A stretch of DNA of 11,839 nucleotides from Gammaproteobacteria bacterium (GTDB taxonomy: Bacteria; Pseudomonadota; Gammaproteobacteria; Pseudomonadales; Pseudohongiellaceae): the NCBI GenBank assembly GCA_002684935.1, contig NYWC01000066.1, positions 41,555 through 53,393 of the forward strand, given 5' to 3'. The translations under genes were made by a program, and so were the position numbers. Each line of letters starts with the position of its first letter. Position 1 is the first letter of the stretch. The notes under the pieces are model-generated. The model saw only the letters and a list, made by a program, of their open reading frames with translations. It was not told the origin of the DNA and did no database searches. This document shows positions 1 to 6,479 of the stretch, piece after piece.

Positions 1-233
1 AGCCGCATGGCATTAACCTGGTCCTGCATCAGCGCAATCAGGGGCGAGATCACAATGCCGCAGCCTGGTCGCACCAGCGCTGGTATCTGGTAACACAGCG
101 ATTTGCCACCACCTGTGGGCATTAACACCATGGCATCGCCACCCGCCACCAGTGTTTCGATGATTTGGTCCTGGGGTGGGCGGAAGCTGGTGAAACCGAA
201 GACTTGCTGCAGGATGTCGGTGGGGTTTGTCAT
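1..233 (-). CDS. recQ: ATP-dependent DNA helicase RecQ, N-terminal part (cut by window edge)
   Basis: The first 77 codons of a RecQ-family 3'-5' DNA helicase (superfamily 2, cytoplasmic, recombination and replication-fork repair). The ATG lies at 233-231 and the gene runs off the left edge. Visible in order are helicase motif 0 (FxxFRPPQ, residues 14-21, with the adenine-contacting Gln21), Walker A/motif I (MPTGGGKS, residues 38-45, then LCYQIPAL), and motif Ia (ISPLIALMQDQV, residues 62-73). All match the N-terminus of E. coli RecQ closely, and the family is usually about 600 residues. No Shine-Dalgarno sequence precedes the ATG: the preceding bases are CCTCACCCC. A TATACT hexamer at 248-243 would put transcription start almost on the start codon. 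No other in-frame start codon is close upstream. The identification is firm. Only the start context is unusual. Confidence 0.95.
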   Translation of the reverse strand, partial: MTNPTDILQQVFGFTSFRPPQDQIIETLVAGGDAMVLMPTGGGKSLCYQIPALVRPGCGIVISPLIALMQDQVNAMR

Positions 234-333
234 GGGGTGAGGAGTATAGCGGTTTATCTTTTCGCAGGACTAATTTGACGTGAAATCTATTCAAGTTCTC
301 GATCCAAGATTTATAGTTAAGAGTTGGGCCTGA

Positions 334-406
334 ATTCGGGCTGCACTTCTGTGACACGCCGTGAATCTATCCCTAGGGGCGACAGTCACAAAAGTGCAGT
401 CCGAGT
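334..406 (+). repeat. 22-bp imperfect inverted repeat forming a long hairpin
   Basis: Left arm 334-355 pairs with right arm 385-406. Base by base this gives 19 Watson-Crick pairs, two G-T positions (340/400 and 335/405) and one mismatch (349/391), around a 29-base interior. Inside, CGCC at 357-360 can pair with GGCG at 378-381, which extends the stem after a small internal loop. In an RNA read from the plus strand the two G-T positions become allowed G-U pairs. In a minus-strand RNA they would be A-C mismatches. That asymmetry weakly favours a plus-strand transcript. No transposase and no clear target-site duplication flank it. It could be a structured small RNA or a decayed miniature inverted-repeat element. 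Confidence 0.7.
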
Positions 407-674
407 CCATGCCTACTAAGTCAGAAATTGCAGATTGGGTTTTCCCGAACTTTACTTATTAGTTTGAAGCGTTTTCCCAGAGCTCTTATTATTTGATGCC
501 TTCGGATTGCGGAGTTCGCACTCCAAGCGACATCTTTGCAATTTAGATTCCGAACTATGCCCGGAATCGCATCTACCAATTACAGAAAAGCTGTAATACG
601 AGAGTCCCAAATTCGCACTCGATTATTGGGAAACGAAAAGGCTTGGCTGTTGCTGCCCAAAAACCGTCAATGAA

Positions 675-704
675 TTGCAATTTATCAGCCTTTGGGCTGA
701 TACT
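675..704 (+). promoter_or_regulatory. Candidate promoter with internal dyad, upstream of the M28 peptidase gene
   Basis: A weak sigma70-like pair is visible: TTGCAA (675-680) and GATACT (699-704) with an 18-base spacer, each matching consensus at 4 of 6 positions. Between and overlapping them lies a perfect dyad, ATCAGCC-TTTG-GGCTGAT (684-701). AATTGCAATT, a 10-bp palindrome, sits at 673-682. A dyad in the spacer is where a repressor or activator could act. The start codon at 741 leaves a leader of about 30 bases. This is a pattern call only. The promoter boxes are poor, and the dyad is better supported than the promoter. Confidence 0.3.
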
Positions 705-740
705 GAGAGCAACCGCAGGATTGTTATAGAGAGGATAGGT

Positions 741-2951
741 ATGTTGCGTTTCTTGTCACTTTTGGTGCTTGGGGGATTCATCGCTGGCACAGTGAATGCT
801 CAGGGACTGCTGGGATTTGATGATGCTGGTGCTGCTGCGCAGTTGGAGCTGGAGGCAGACTTCGATTCGCGCCTGTCCGCCGCTGATCAGGAAGAATGGC
901 TGAGAATCCTGTCCCGTGATCCTCATCATGTAGGTTCGCCAGAGGGCAGGGCAGTCGTAGATTTCGTAGCTGAACGCTTCGAGGAGTGGGGGTATGACGT
1001 TGAAATCGCCGAGTATCAGGTGCTGTTTCCATCGCCGCGAACCCGTGAGCTGGAATTGGTGGCGCCGACTCGTTACACCGCTGGTCTGACTGAAGACACA
1101 CTGCCTGAAGATCTCAGTACTGCGCGCACCGATAATTTGCTGCCTCCCTATAATGCCTTTTCCATAGATGGTGAGGTAGAAGCGGAGTTGGTATTCGTTA
1201 ATTACGGTACGCCTGCCGATTACGAAATTCTGGATCGCTACGGTATTAGTGTTGAAGGCAAGATCGCGATTGCGCGTTACGGGGGTTCCTGGCGCGGAAT
1301 CAAGCCTAAGCTGGCTGGCGAAAAAGGGGCAATTGGCACTATTATATATTCCGATCCAGCGGATGATGGCTATGGTGCGGGCGACACCTATCCTGACGGC
1401 CCTTACAAACACGAGAGCGGCGTGCAGCGTGGTTCTGTAATGGACATGCCGACTTATCCTGGGGATCCGCTGACCCCATTTGTCGGAGCGACTGCTGAAG
1501 CTGAGCGTTTGCCTCGCGAAGAGGCGCCGACGATTACCCGAATTCCGGTACTGCCGATTTCGTATCGTGATGCGCTGCCGCTGCTGGAAGCCATGGGGGG
1601 AGAAGTCGTGCCCCGTGAATGGCGCGGTGGACTGCCGATTACTTATCATTTGGGGCCAGGACCGGCACGGGTGCGTATGAAGCTGGAATTCAACTGGGAC
1701 ATGGTGCCGGCTTATAACGTGATTGCGCGTCTCGAAGGCTCAGAGTATCCGGATCAATTGGTGATTCGAGGCAATCACCACGACGGCTGGAATCACGGTG
1801 CAGCAGACCCTATCTCTGGTCTGGTGGCGCTGATGGGCGAGGCCAGGGCACTGGCCGAGCTGGCGGCCGAAGGCAATGGCCCGCAGCGAACTGTGGTCTA
1901 TGCGGCCTGGGATTCAGAAGAGCAGGGATTGATTGGTTCCACTGAATGGGTTGAGCACCACGCTGCTATGTTGGACGAGAATGCGGTGGCGTATATCAAT
2001 ACAGATGGAAACAGCCGTGGCTTCGTTAATATTGGCGGCAGCCATGTCCTGGAGAAGATGGCCAACGAGGTGATGCGGGATGTGGAAGATCCGCAGACCG
2101 GTGTCTCAGCGGCGGATCGACGTCGAGCCCGGATTGAGGTTAATGGTGCTGCTGCTGCTCGTGCTGAACTCAACAGCCGCGCTGATTTGCGAATCAGTCC
2201 GCTGGGTTCGGGCTCTGATTATTCACCATTTCTGCAGCATCTCGGTATTGCCTCATTGAATATCAGTTTTGGTGGTGAGGCATCCGACGGCAGCTACCAC
2301 ACGCTGTACGACACCTATGAACACTACACGAAGTTTCGCGATCCGGGTCTGGTCTATAACGTGGCGCTGGCCCAGGTTGCCGGCCGCGCTACTATGCGAC
2401 TGGCCAATGCGCCCAGGTTGCCCTTCGAATACACAGGCCTGTCGGATAATATCAGCCTGTATATGAGCGAGATTGAAGAGCTTGCAGATTCTATGCGCGA
2501 AGCCACTCTTTCGTCCAATGCGCGCATAGATTCCGGTGTCTATGATCTGGCTCTCGACCCAACTCGCAACATTGTGGCACCGCTGAAGAAAGCAGAGGTG
2601 CCGTACTTCAATTTCGCGCCGCTAAAAAATGCCCTGGACGAACTGGAACAGGCCGCCGCCGACTATGCCGATGTAGTCGCCAGTGGCCTGCCAGCATCCG
2701 AGTCGGTGAACAAGCTGCTTTATAGCAGTGAGCGTGAGCTTACGCGCGATGATGGTTTGCCAGGCCGACCCTGGTTTACCCATCATATTTACGCGCCTGG
2801 CTTTTACACCGGTTATGGTGTGAAAACCATCCCCGGAGTGCGCGAGGCAATTGAAGAGCGCCAGTATGAGCGGGTTGAGGATGAGATCTTCGTAGCCGCG
2901 GATGTGATTTCTGGCATGGCTGCGCGAGTAAGGGAGTTAGTCGAGCGCTAA
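741..2951 (+). CDS. Exported M28 metallopeptidase, glutamate carboxypeptidase II-like
   Basis: A 736-residue zinc peptidase of family M28B (glutamate carboxypeptidase II/transferrin-receptor architecture), presumably a periplasmic exopeptidase. The ATG at 741 is chosen over the TTG at 675 because GAGAGG (729-734) sits six bases upstream and a Sec signal peptide follows at once (residues 1-20, GTVNA then Q). Order of domains: PA domain at about 150-290 (YSDPAD, GVQRG, GDPLTP), catalytic M28 domain at about 310-560, and TfR-dimerisation-like C-terminus at about 590-735. Aligned by eye to human GCPII, all the metal and catalytic residues are present: His346, Asp356, Glu393 (base), Glu394, Asp422, His520. 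The spacing matches GCPII exactly between the first four sites. Arg185 matches GCPII Arg210 and Tyr519 matches Tyr552. The arginine patch is replaced (Asn507, Ser509) and Lys699 aligns with Gly691, so the substrate probably differs from acidic Glu-terminal dipeptides. It is convergent with the DUF1501 gene. Confidence 0.93.
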   Translation: MLRFLSLLVLGGFIAGTVNAQGLLGFDDAGAAAQLELEADFDSRLSAADQEEWLRILSRDPHHVGSPEGRAVVDFVAERFEEWGYDVEIAEYQVLFPSPRTRELELVAPTRYTAGLTEDTLPEDLSTARTDNLLPPYNAFSIDGEVEAELVFVNYGTPADYEILDRYGISVEGKIAIARYGGSWRGIKPKLAGEKGAIGTIIYSDPADDGYGAGDTYPDGPYKHESGVQRGSVMDMPTYPGDPLTPFVGATAEAERLPREEAPTITRIPVLPISYRDALPLLEAMGGEVVPREWRGGLPITYHLGPGPARVRMKLEFNWDMVPAYNVIARLEGSEYPDQLVIRGNHHDGWNHGAADPISGLVALMGEARALAELAAEGNGPQRTVVYAAWDSEEQGLIGSTEWVEHHAAMLDENAVAYINTDGNSRGFVNIGGSHVLEKMANEVMRDVEDPQTGVSAADRRRARIEVNGAAAARAELNSRADLRISPLGSGSDYSPFLQHLGIASLNISFGGEASDGSYHTLYDTYEHYTKFRDPGLVYNVALAQVAGRATMRLANAPRLPFEYTGLSDNISLYMSEIEELADSMREATLSSNARIDSGVYDLALDPTRNIVAPLKKAEVPYFNFAPLKNALDELEQAAADYADVVASGLPASESVNKLLYSSERELTRDDGLPGRPWFTHHIYAPGFYTGYGVKTIPGVREAIEERQYERVEDEIFVAADVISGMAARVRELVER

Positions 2952-3085
2952 CTCCTTCGATCAACCCGCTAGTTTGCGCGCAGCAAGAACATCACTCGGG
3001 TGTTGCTCGATATTGATTTTAAACCCTGCTGGACCGAAGCCAGGAAAGTTTTTGCTGAGCGGTTATCTGGTGCGGCTCGAGGGGT
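2952..3085. other. Convergent intergenic gap without a clear terminator
   Basis: This 134-bp gap separates the stop codons of the M28 peptidase gene (+) and the DUF1501 gene (-). The best hairpin is AGCAA/TTGCT (2982-2986/3003-3007), extended by CAC/GTG across a bulge and not followed by a T-tract. A four-pair CCTG/CAGG stem (3025-3028/3041-3044) lies before TTTTT (3049-3053). Neither is strong enough to call a bidirectional terminator, though one would be expected here. Confidence 0.4.
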
Positions 3086-4339
3086 TCACGCAAACATGTC
3101 GAAAGGCTGATAATTTCCGCCTAACAGTTCGCCCGACCCCCGGTGCCCAAGCCAGCCTTCAATGACCGTTTGATACACCCGCCTGAAATCTGTCGTGTAG
3201 GCCAGGTTATCCTCCGGGTTGAGTTTGGTGAGGCTTGGCAGCTTCCCATAGTGGCCGCCTTTAACCTGGTTTCCTACCACGAACATATTGTTTGCCGCGC
3301 CGTGGTCAGTGCCAAGATTATCGTTCTCCGGTACGCGGCGCCCGAACTCGGAAAAAATCATCAGTGCCACATCGTCAGCCCGGCCAATACGCTCAAGATC
3401 CTGCAGAAAGGCAAACACCGCATCAGAGGTGTAGGTGAGTAGGCGACGATGCACATTGTTCTGAAATACATGGGTATCAAAAGCATTGTTGCGATAGGAA
3501 ACGTAGTACAGCTTGGTCGGCATACCAGCATCAATAAGTGACACGATTTTTGGGAGATCAAGACTGTTGACGCCATAATCTATGGGGGAAGAGTAGTTCT
3601 CCCATGCCTGCCTTACCTGTGAGGAAGCCTCGCTTGCGCTGCGCGCAATATTCAGCAGGTATTCTCGAGAAGCATTAGATACCTTGCCAATGTCATGTAC
3701 CAGATCCAGCTCATCTCGTTCTTCATGGAAAGCCTCGCGCATGAAGCGCTCAGGTTGGTCAAATACCACAGGAACATGACTCGCGCTGCGCACTGCGAGA
3801 GACTGTCGCGCAGCGATGTTGACCATGTAGTTGCTCGGCGCATCTGGTGCCATGGCATCGGCAAGGCGACCTACCCAACCGTATTCATTTCCGCTGTTTG
3901 GCGCAGCTGTATGCCAGTAGGCCATGGAATTAAAATGTGAGTAAGACGGATTCTCGTATCCGCAGCCGTGTACGATTGCCATCTTGCCGTCTTTGAACAG
4001 CCGCTCAAAGCCAGCCATGCCGCCGTTCAGGCCAAAGTGATCATCCAGAACCCGCAGTTCGCTCTTTGGCAGGCCGATTTCTGGTCGATGCTGGTAATAG
4101 GCATCATCGCCGTAGGGAACCACGGTGTTGAGTCCATCGTTGCCACCCGAGAGTTCAAGGATTACCAGTATCTTGCCGTTCGCTCTTGCGGCGGCGGCTG
4201 CATGTGCGGCCTGGCTAAACAGGGTTGGCGCCAGGATGGTGCCGCTGAGTCCAGCAATACCCAGGCCCGACATTCCCTTGCGCAACAGCTCACGACGTTG
4301 AAGATTTGGTTTTAGCAAGTTGCTCTTTTTGTTTTTCAT
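3086..4339 (-). CDS. DUF1501 family protein with Tat signal
   Basis: A 417-residue member of the DUF1501 family, which has an alkaline-phosphatase/sulfatase-like fold; its reaction is not established. A twin-arginine signal is clear: Arg15-Arg16 in QRRELLRKG, a hydrophobic stretch, then a cleavage-like AHA at 45-47. Export through Tat would fit a protein that folds or takes up a metal in the cytoplasm. Conserved family blocks are present: LELSGGNDGLNTVVP (about 61-75), FDTH (Asp288, His290), FSEFGRR (Glu331), TDHG (Asp345, His346) and VKGGHYG. The acidic and histidine residues are the likely metal ligands. The ATG at 4339 has AGGGA eight bases upstream. The gene starts 22 bp after the DUF1800 stop on the same strand, so the two are almost certainly one operon, as is common for this family pair. 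Length is typical of the family. Confidence 0.92.
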   Translation of the reverse strand: MKNKKSNLLKPNLQRRELLRKGMSGLGIAGLSGTILAPTLFSQAAHAAAAARANGKILVILELSGGNDGLNTVVPYGDDAYYQHRPEIGLPKSELRVLDDHFGLNGGMAGFERLFKDGKMAIVHGCGYENPSYSHFNSMAYWHTAAPNSGNEYGWVGRLADAMAPDAPSNYMVNIAARQSLAVRSASHVPVVFDQPERFMREAFHEERDELDLVHDIGKVSNASREYLLNIARSASEASSQVRQAWENYSSPIDYGVNSLDLPKIVSLIDAGMPTKLYYVSYRNNAFDTHVFQNNVHRRLLTYTSDAVFAFLQDLERIGRADDVALMIFSEFGRRVPENDNLGTDHGAANNMFVVGNQVKGGHYGKLPSLTKLNPEDNLAYTTDFRRVYQTVIEGWLGHRGSGELLGGNYQPFDMFA

Positions 4340-4361
4340 GGGTCTTGTCCCTGCTGAGAGC

Positions 4362-6200
4362 CTAGCTCAGTTGATATTCTGGTTGGCTGAGAAGTAAATG
4401 CACCATCATGCGCAAGGCGTCTTCCATGTAGGTCTGGGCCTCCTCGATATTGCTGGTGCCCAGCTCTTCGTTTAGAAAATTTACAAGCATGCGTCTTGCA
4501 TCTGCGCCTGGCGCTACGCGCATGAAGCGCTCAATAAAATAATCGACTACCTCCGCAGTGGAGGTCAGCTCCAACTGCAGGATATCCCCACTGAAATCAA
4601 GGCGTGCGGTGTGGCGCGGAATCGGCTTGACCTTCTCAATGGCCATTTGCCAGCCGCGGAAACTGCCATAGCGCGTATTAAAGTCCTCATCTCTGTCTGC
4701 CAGCATATTGGATTCCGCCATGATCTGGCCTTCCCCGATATTGGAAGGCTGGGTGGCAGTCGTAATGTCCAGACCATCGCGAATTCGCCGTGCAACGCTT
4801 TGAATCTCGCGGCTGCCGTTGCGACGATCTGGCGGGATAAAGTTTATGTCGGGAAACAGCAGGTCTCTTGCGAAGTTGCCGCGCGCTAACAGCAGTCCCG
4901 GTGTAATCCAGCTTCGCCCTCCAGCCCATCCTGCGACTGTGGGAGGTCTGAAAAGGGTCTGGCCAAGTGCGCCAGTCGACCGATTGAAATCCGGGACACC
5001 GGGCGCTTCATTCAGGCCTAGTTTTCGATAGGTAGAGACTGCGAGCTCAACAGGACTCTTGATGTGGGTGCCAACGGACGCCTGGCTATAGAAATCTCTG
5101 GAGAGAAAAACGGTCTCTAGCAATGCTGAGATTTCATAATCGGCATTTCTGAATACGCTGCCCAATTTAGATTGCAGCGCTGGGCTTAAATTATCGCGGA
5201 CGAAAAAACGATACAGTTTGCCTGCGATATATTCCGCGGTGACCGGTTGTTCCATGATGATGTCAATGATGTCTTCGCCATCAAAGTTGCCGGTGCGGCC
5301 TAGAAAAGTTTTTACACCGTCGTCATGCAGGTCTTCGTTGAATACGAATTCAAGGTCTACGAAGTTCCAACCGGTAAATGCACGGGCGGCTTCGCGAATA
5401 TCTCCCTCGGAATAATTGCCTACACCCATGGTAAAGAGTTCCATGATCTCACGAGCGAAGTTCTCGTTGGGTGCCCCTTTCACATTGACCCCTGCATCCA
5501 GGAAAGCCAGCATGCCCGGATCTTGCGCGACTGCAAGCATCAGGTCGCGGAAGCTGCCGGTCCCCATGGCATGGAACAACTCCAGCTCGTTAAGTAGCTT
5601 ACGGTAGTCCCTGACCTTGCCTTCATTCACGGCATAGTGCCCGTGCCAGAACAGGGCCATTTTCTCCTGCAGCGGTGTTTCGCTGCTAACCATTCTGTTG
5701 GCCCACCAGTAGGCAACGCGCTCAGTCTCAAGGCGGCTGGCTCGCAGCCAATAAAAAAACTTGTTTACTACAGGCTGAAGCCGGCGATTGCCTGTGGGTT
5801 TTACTCTAATGCCGAGTGCCTCGCCGGTTTCCTTGGCCAGACTTGTTGTCGCTGGTCGACTTGGGGGGAAGGGCTCCAGTCCCGGATCATGTATTCCAGA
5901 ATGATCGAAGGCCGACAAATGGCTGTTGGTGGATGCATCGAAACGTACCAAGTAAGCAACCGCTTCAGCGGCGCCCATCTCGGCGAGGGTCTGGATCTGT
6001 GTCGGCATGCCACCGAATCCCGCGCGCTCCAAAAGGTGTGCCGCTGTGTCATAGTTCCAGTTAGCCGAGGGGATTGGGCTCAGGTCGCTCTGCCAGCTGT
6101 CCAGTTGCTGTGGGAATCCAGCTGCCGGGAGGATTGTTGCGAGAAAAATGGCGAAAAATGAGGCGAGAAGTGGCATTCTCTTGCTGGACGTATTCTGCAT
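4362..6200 (-). CDS. DUF1800 family exported protein
   Basis: A 612-residue DUF1800 protein of unknown biochemical function. I chose the ATG at 6200-6198 rather than the in-frame ATG at 6221: AGAGGA lies nine bases before it, while the upstream ATG has no ribosome binding site. From 6200 the protein opens directly with a Sec signal peptide (residues 1 to about 28, ending PAAG). Family blocks in order: WNYDTAAHLLERAGFG at the start of the mature protein, an EKMALFWHGHY block with His186 and His188, NENFAREIMELFTMGVG with Glu246, then EAARAFTGW. In the C-terminal half, RPPTVAGWAGGRSWI is also typical. Length is at the long end of the usual 400-600. It is the promoter-proximal gene of the operon with DUF1501 just downstream. 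Together they suggest an extracytoplasmic two-protein unit, but no reaction can be read from the sequence. Confidence 0.92.
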   Translation of the reverse strand: MQNTSSKRMPLLASFFAIFLATILPAAGFPQQLDSWQSDLSPIPSANWNYDTAAHLLERAGFGGMPTQIQTLAEMGAAEAVAYLVRFDASTNSHLSAFDHSGIHDPGLEPFPPSRPATTSLAKETGEALGIRVKPTGNRRLQPVVNKFFYWLRASRLETERVAYWWANRMVSSETPLQEKMALFWHGHYAVNEGKVRDYRKLLNELELFHAMGTGSFRDLMLAVAQDPGMLAFLDAGVNVKGAPNENFAREIMELFTMGVGNYSEGDIREAARAFTGWNFVDLEFVFNEDLHDDGVKTFLGRTGNFDGEDIIDIIMEQPVTAEYIAGKLYRFFVRDNLSPALQSKLGSVFRNADYEISALLETVFLSRDFYSQASVGTHIKSPVELAVSTYRKLGLNEAPGVPDFNRSTGALGQTLFRPPTVAGWAGGRSWITPGLLLARGNFARDLLFPDINFIPPDRRNGSREIQSVARRIRDGLDITTATQPSNIGEGQIMAESNMLADRDEDFNTRYGSFRGWQMAIEKVKPIPRHTARLDFSGDILQLELTSTAEVVDYFIERFMRVAPGADARRMLVNFLNEELGTSNIEEAQTYMEDALRMMVHLLLSQPEYQLS

Positions 6201-6272
6201 TATTTTTTGTCCTCTGCGCATGCAGTGCTCTGTGGCTAACTATCAGGGATTAACCACATCAGGAATCGCGAC

Positions 6273-6299
6273 TAAGATAGAGACAAGTACTTTATCTTA
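6273..6299. promoter_or_regulatory. Inverted repeat TAAGATA/TATCTTA upstream of the DUF1800 operon
   Basis: Perfect 7-bp arms at 6273-6279 and 6293-6299 flank 13 bases that include the palindrome AAGTACTT (6285-6292). It sits 73-99 bases upstream of the DUF1800 start codon, a plausible place for an operator of that operon. Centre-to-centre spacing of the arms is 20 bases, about two helical turns. No regulator is identified. Confidence 0.3.
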
Positions 6300-6439
6300 A
6301 TTTACTTTAGTTGGACACACCGCTTCTCCTTAACCTGGGGCTGCGAGGCGGGTCGCAAGTCGAGTAAGCGGAGCGCAACTCTTGCACAAAAAATGGGTTT
6401 AGAGATCGTAGCAGGCCGTGCTGCTCCGTAAATATAAGT

Positions 6440-6456
6440 TGACTAATATTAAGTCA
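6440..6456. promoter_or_regulatory. 17-bp dyad overlapping a candidate -35 box of the cyclophilin-like gene
   Basis: TGACT (6440-6444) and AGTCA (6452-6456) flank AATATTA. The left arm overlaps TTGACT (6439-6444), a good -35-like hexamer about 36 bases before the start codon. A protein bound here would block RNA polymerase, so a repressor site is plausible. The matching -10 is poor, so the promoter itself is uncertain. Confidence 0.3.
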
Positions 6457-6479
6457 CGGCAAATTACGGCGAGTTCGAC

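Larger units (their letters stand above)
234..740. other. 507-bp gene-free region rich in inverted repeats
   Basis: No convincing coding region is seen on either strand between the divergent recQ and M28 peptidase genes. The region holds the 22-bp stem described separately (334-406) plus smaller perfect inverted repeats: GGAGT/ACTCC at 511-515/520-524 (4-base loop), GATTCCG/CGGAATC at 546-552/562-568 (9-base loop), TTACAG/CTGTAA at 580-585/591-596 (5-base loop), and ATCAGCC/GGCTGAT at 684-690/695-701 (4-base loop). TTCGCACTC occurs twice (515-523 and 612-620). CCCAA/TTGGG/CCCAA occurs at 606-610, 626-630 and 656-660. None of the hairpins is followed by a T-tract, so these do not look like intrinsic terminators. 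It may be a structured RNA locus, decayed mobile DNA or a large regulatory region. The sequence alone does not decide. Confidence 0.6.
6201..6479. other. Divergent intergenic region between the DUF1800 and cyclophilin-like genes
   Basis: This 279-bp gap must hold the promoters for both directions. No strong sigma70 pair is visible for the minus-strand DUF1800 operon. For the plus strand, TATAAG (6433-6438) matches -10 consensus at 5 of 6 positions but has no good -35, and TTGACT (6439-6444) matches -35 at 5 of 6 with only a poor -10 (AATTAC, 6462-6467). Two A/T-rich dyads are listed separately. A G/C-rich small hairpin TGCGA/TCGCA (6342-6346/6353-6357) and a bulged GCAAG...CTTGC stem (6355-6385) lie in the middle. 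No reading frame here looks like a gene. Confidence 0.5.

Noticed and set aside
675..740. TTG-initiated upstream extension of the M28 peptidase
   Set aside because: It has no ribosome binding site and would bury the signal peptide. The ATG at 741 has GAGAGG at the right distance and begins directly with the signal peptide.
756..1649. Long open frame on the minus strand inside the M28 gene (297 codons)
   Set aside because: It is a shadow of the peptidase. Its translation has no recognisable domain, while the plus frame carries every M28 zinc ligand.
3025..3053. Possible intrinsic terminator CCTG/CAGG followed by five T
   Set aside because: Only four pairs, with an unpaired interior, and four bases between the stem and the T-run. 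Too weak.
2955..3057. Short protein-like stop-free stretch on the minus strand (about 34 codons, ending KLAG) between the convergent genes
   Set aside because: It has no start codon and a stop just upstream. The composition looks plausible for a gene remnant but I cannot assign a family.
6201..6221. Upstream ATG of the DUF1800 gene
   Set aside because: No Shine-Dalgarno sequence precedes it, whereas AGAGGA stands nine bases before the ATG at 6200.
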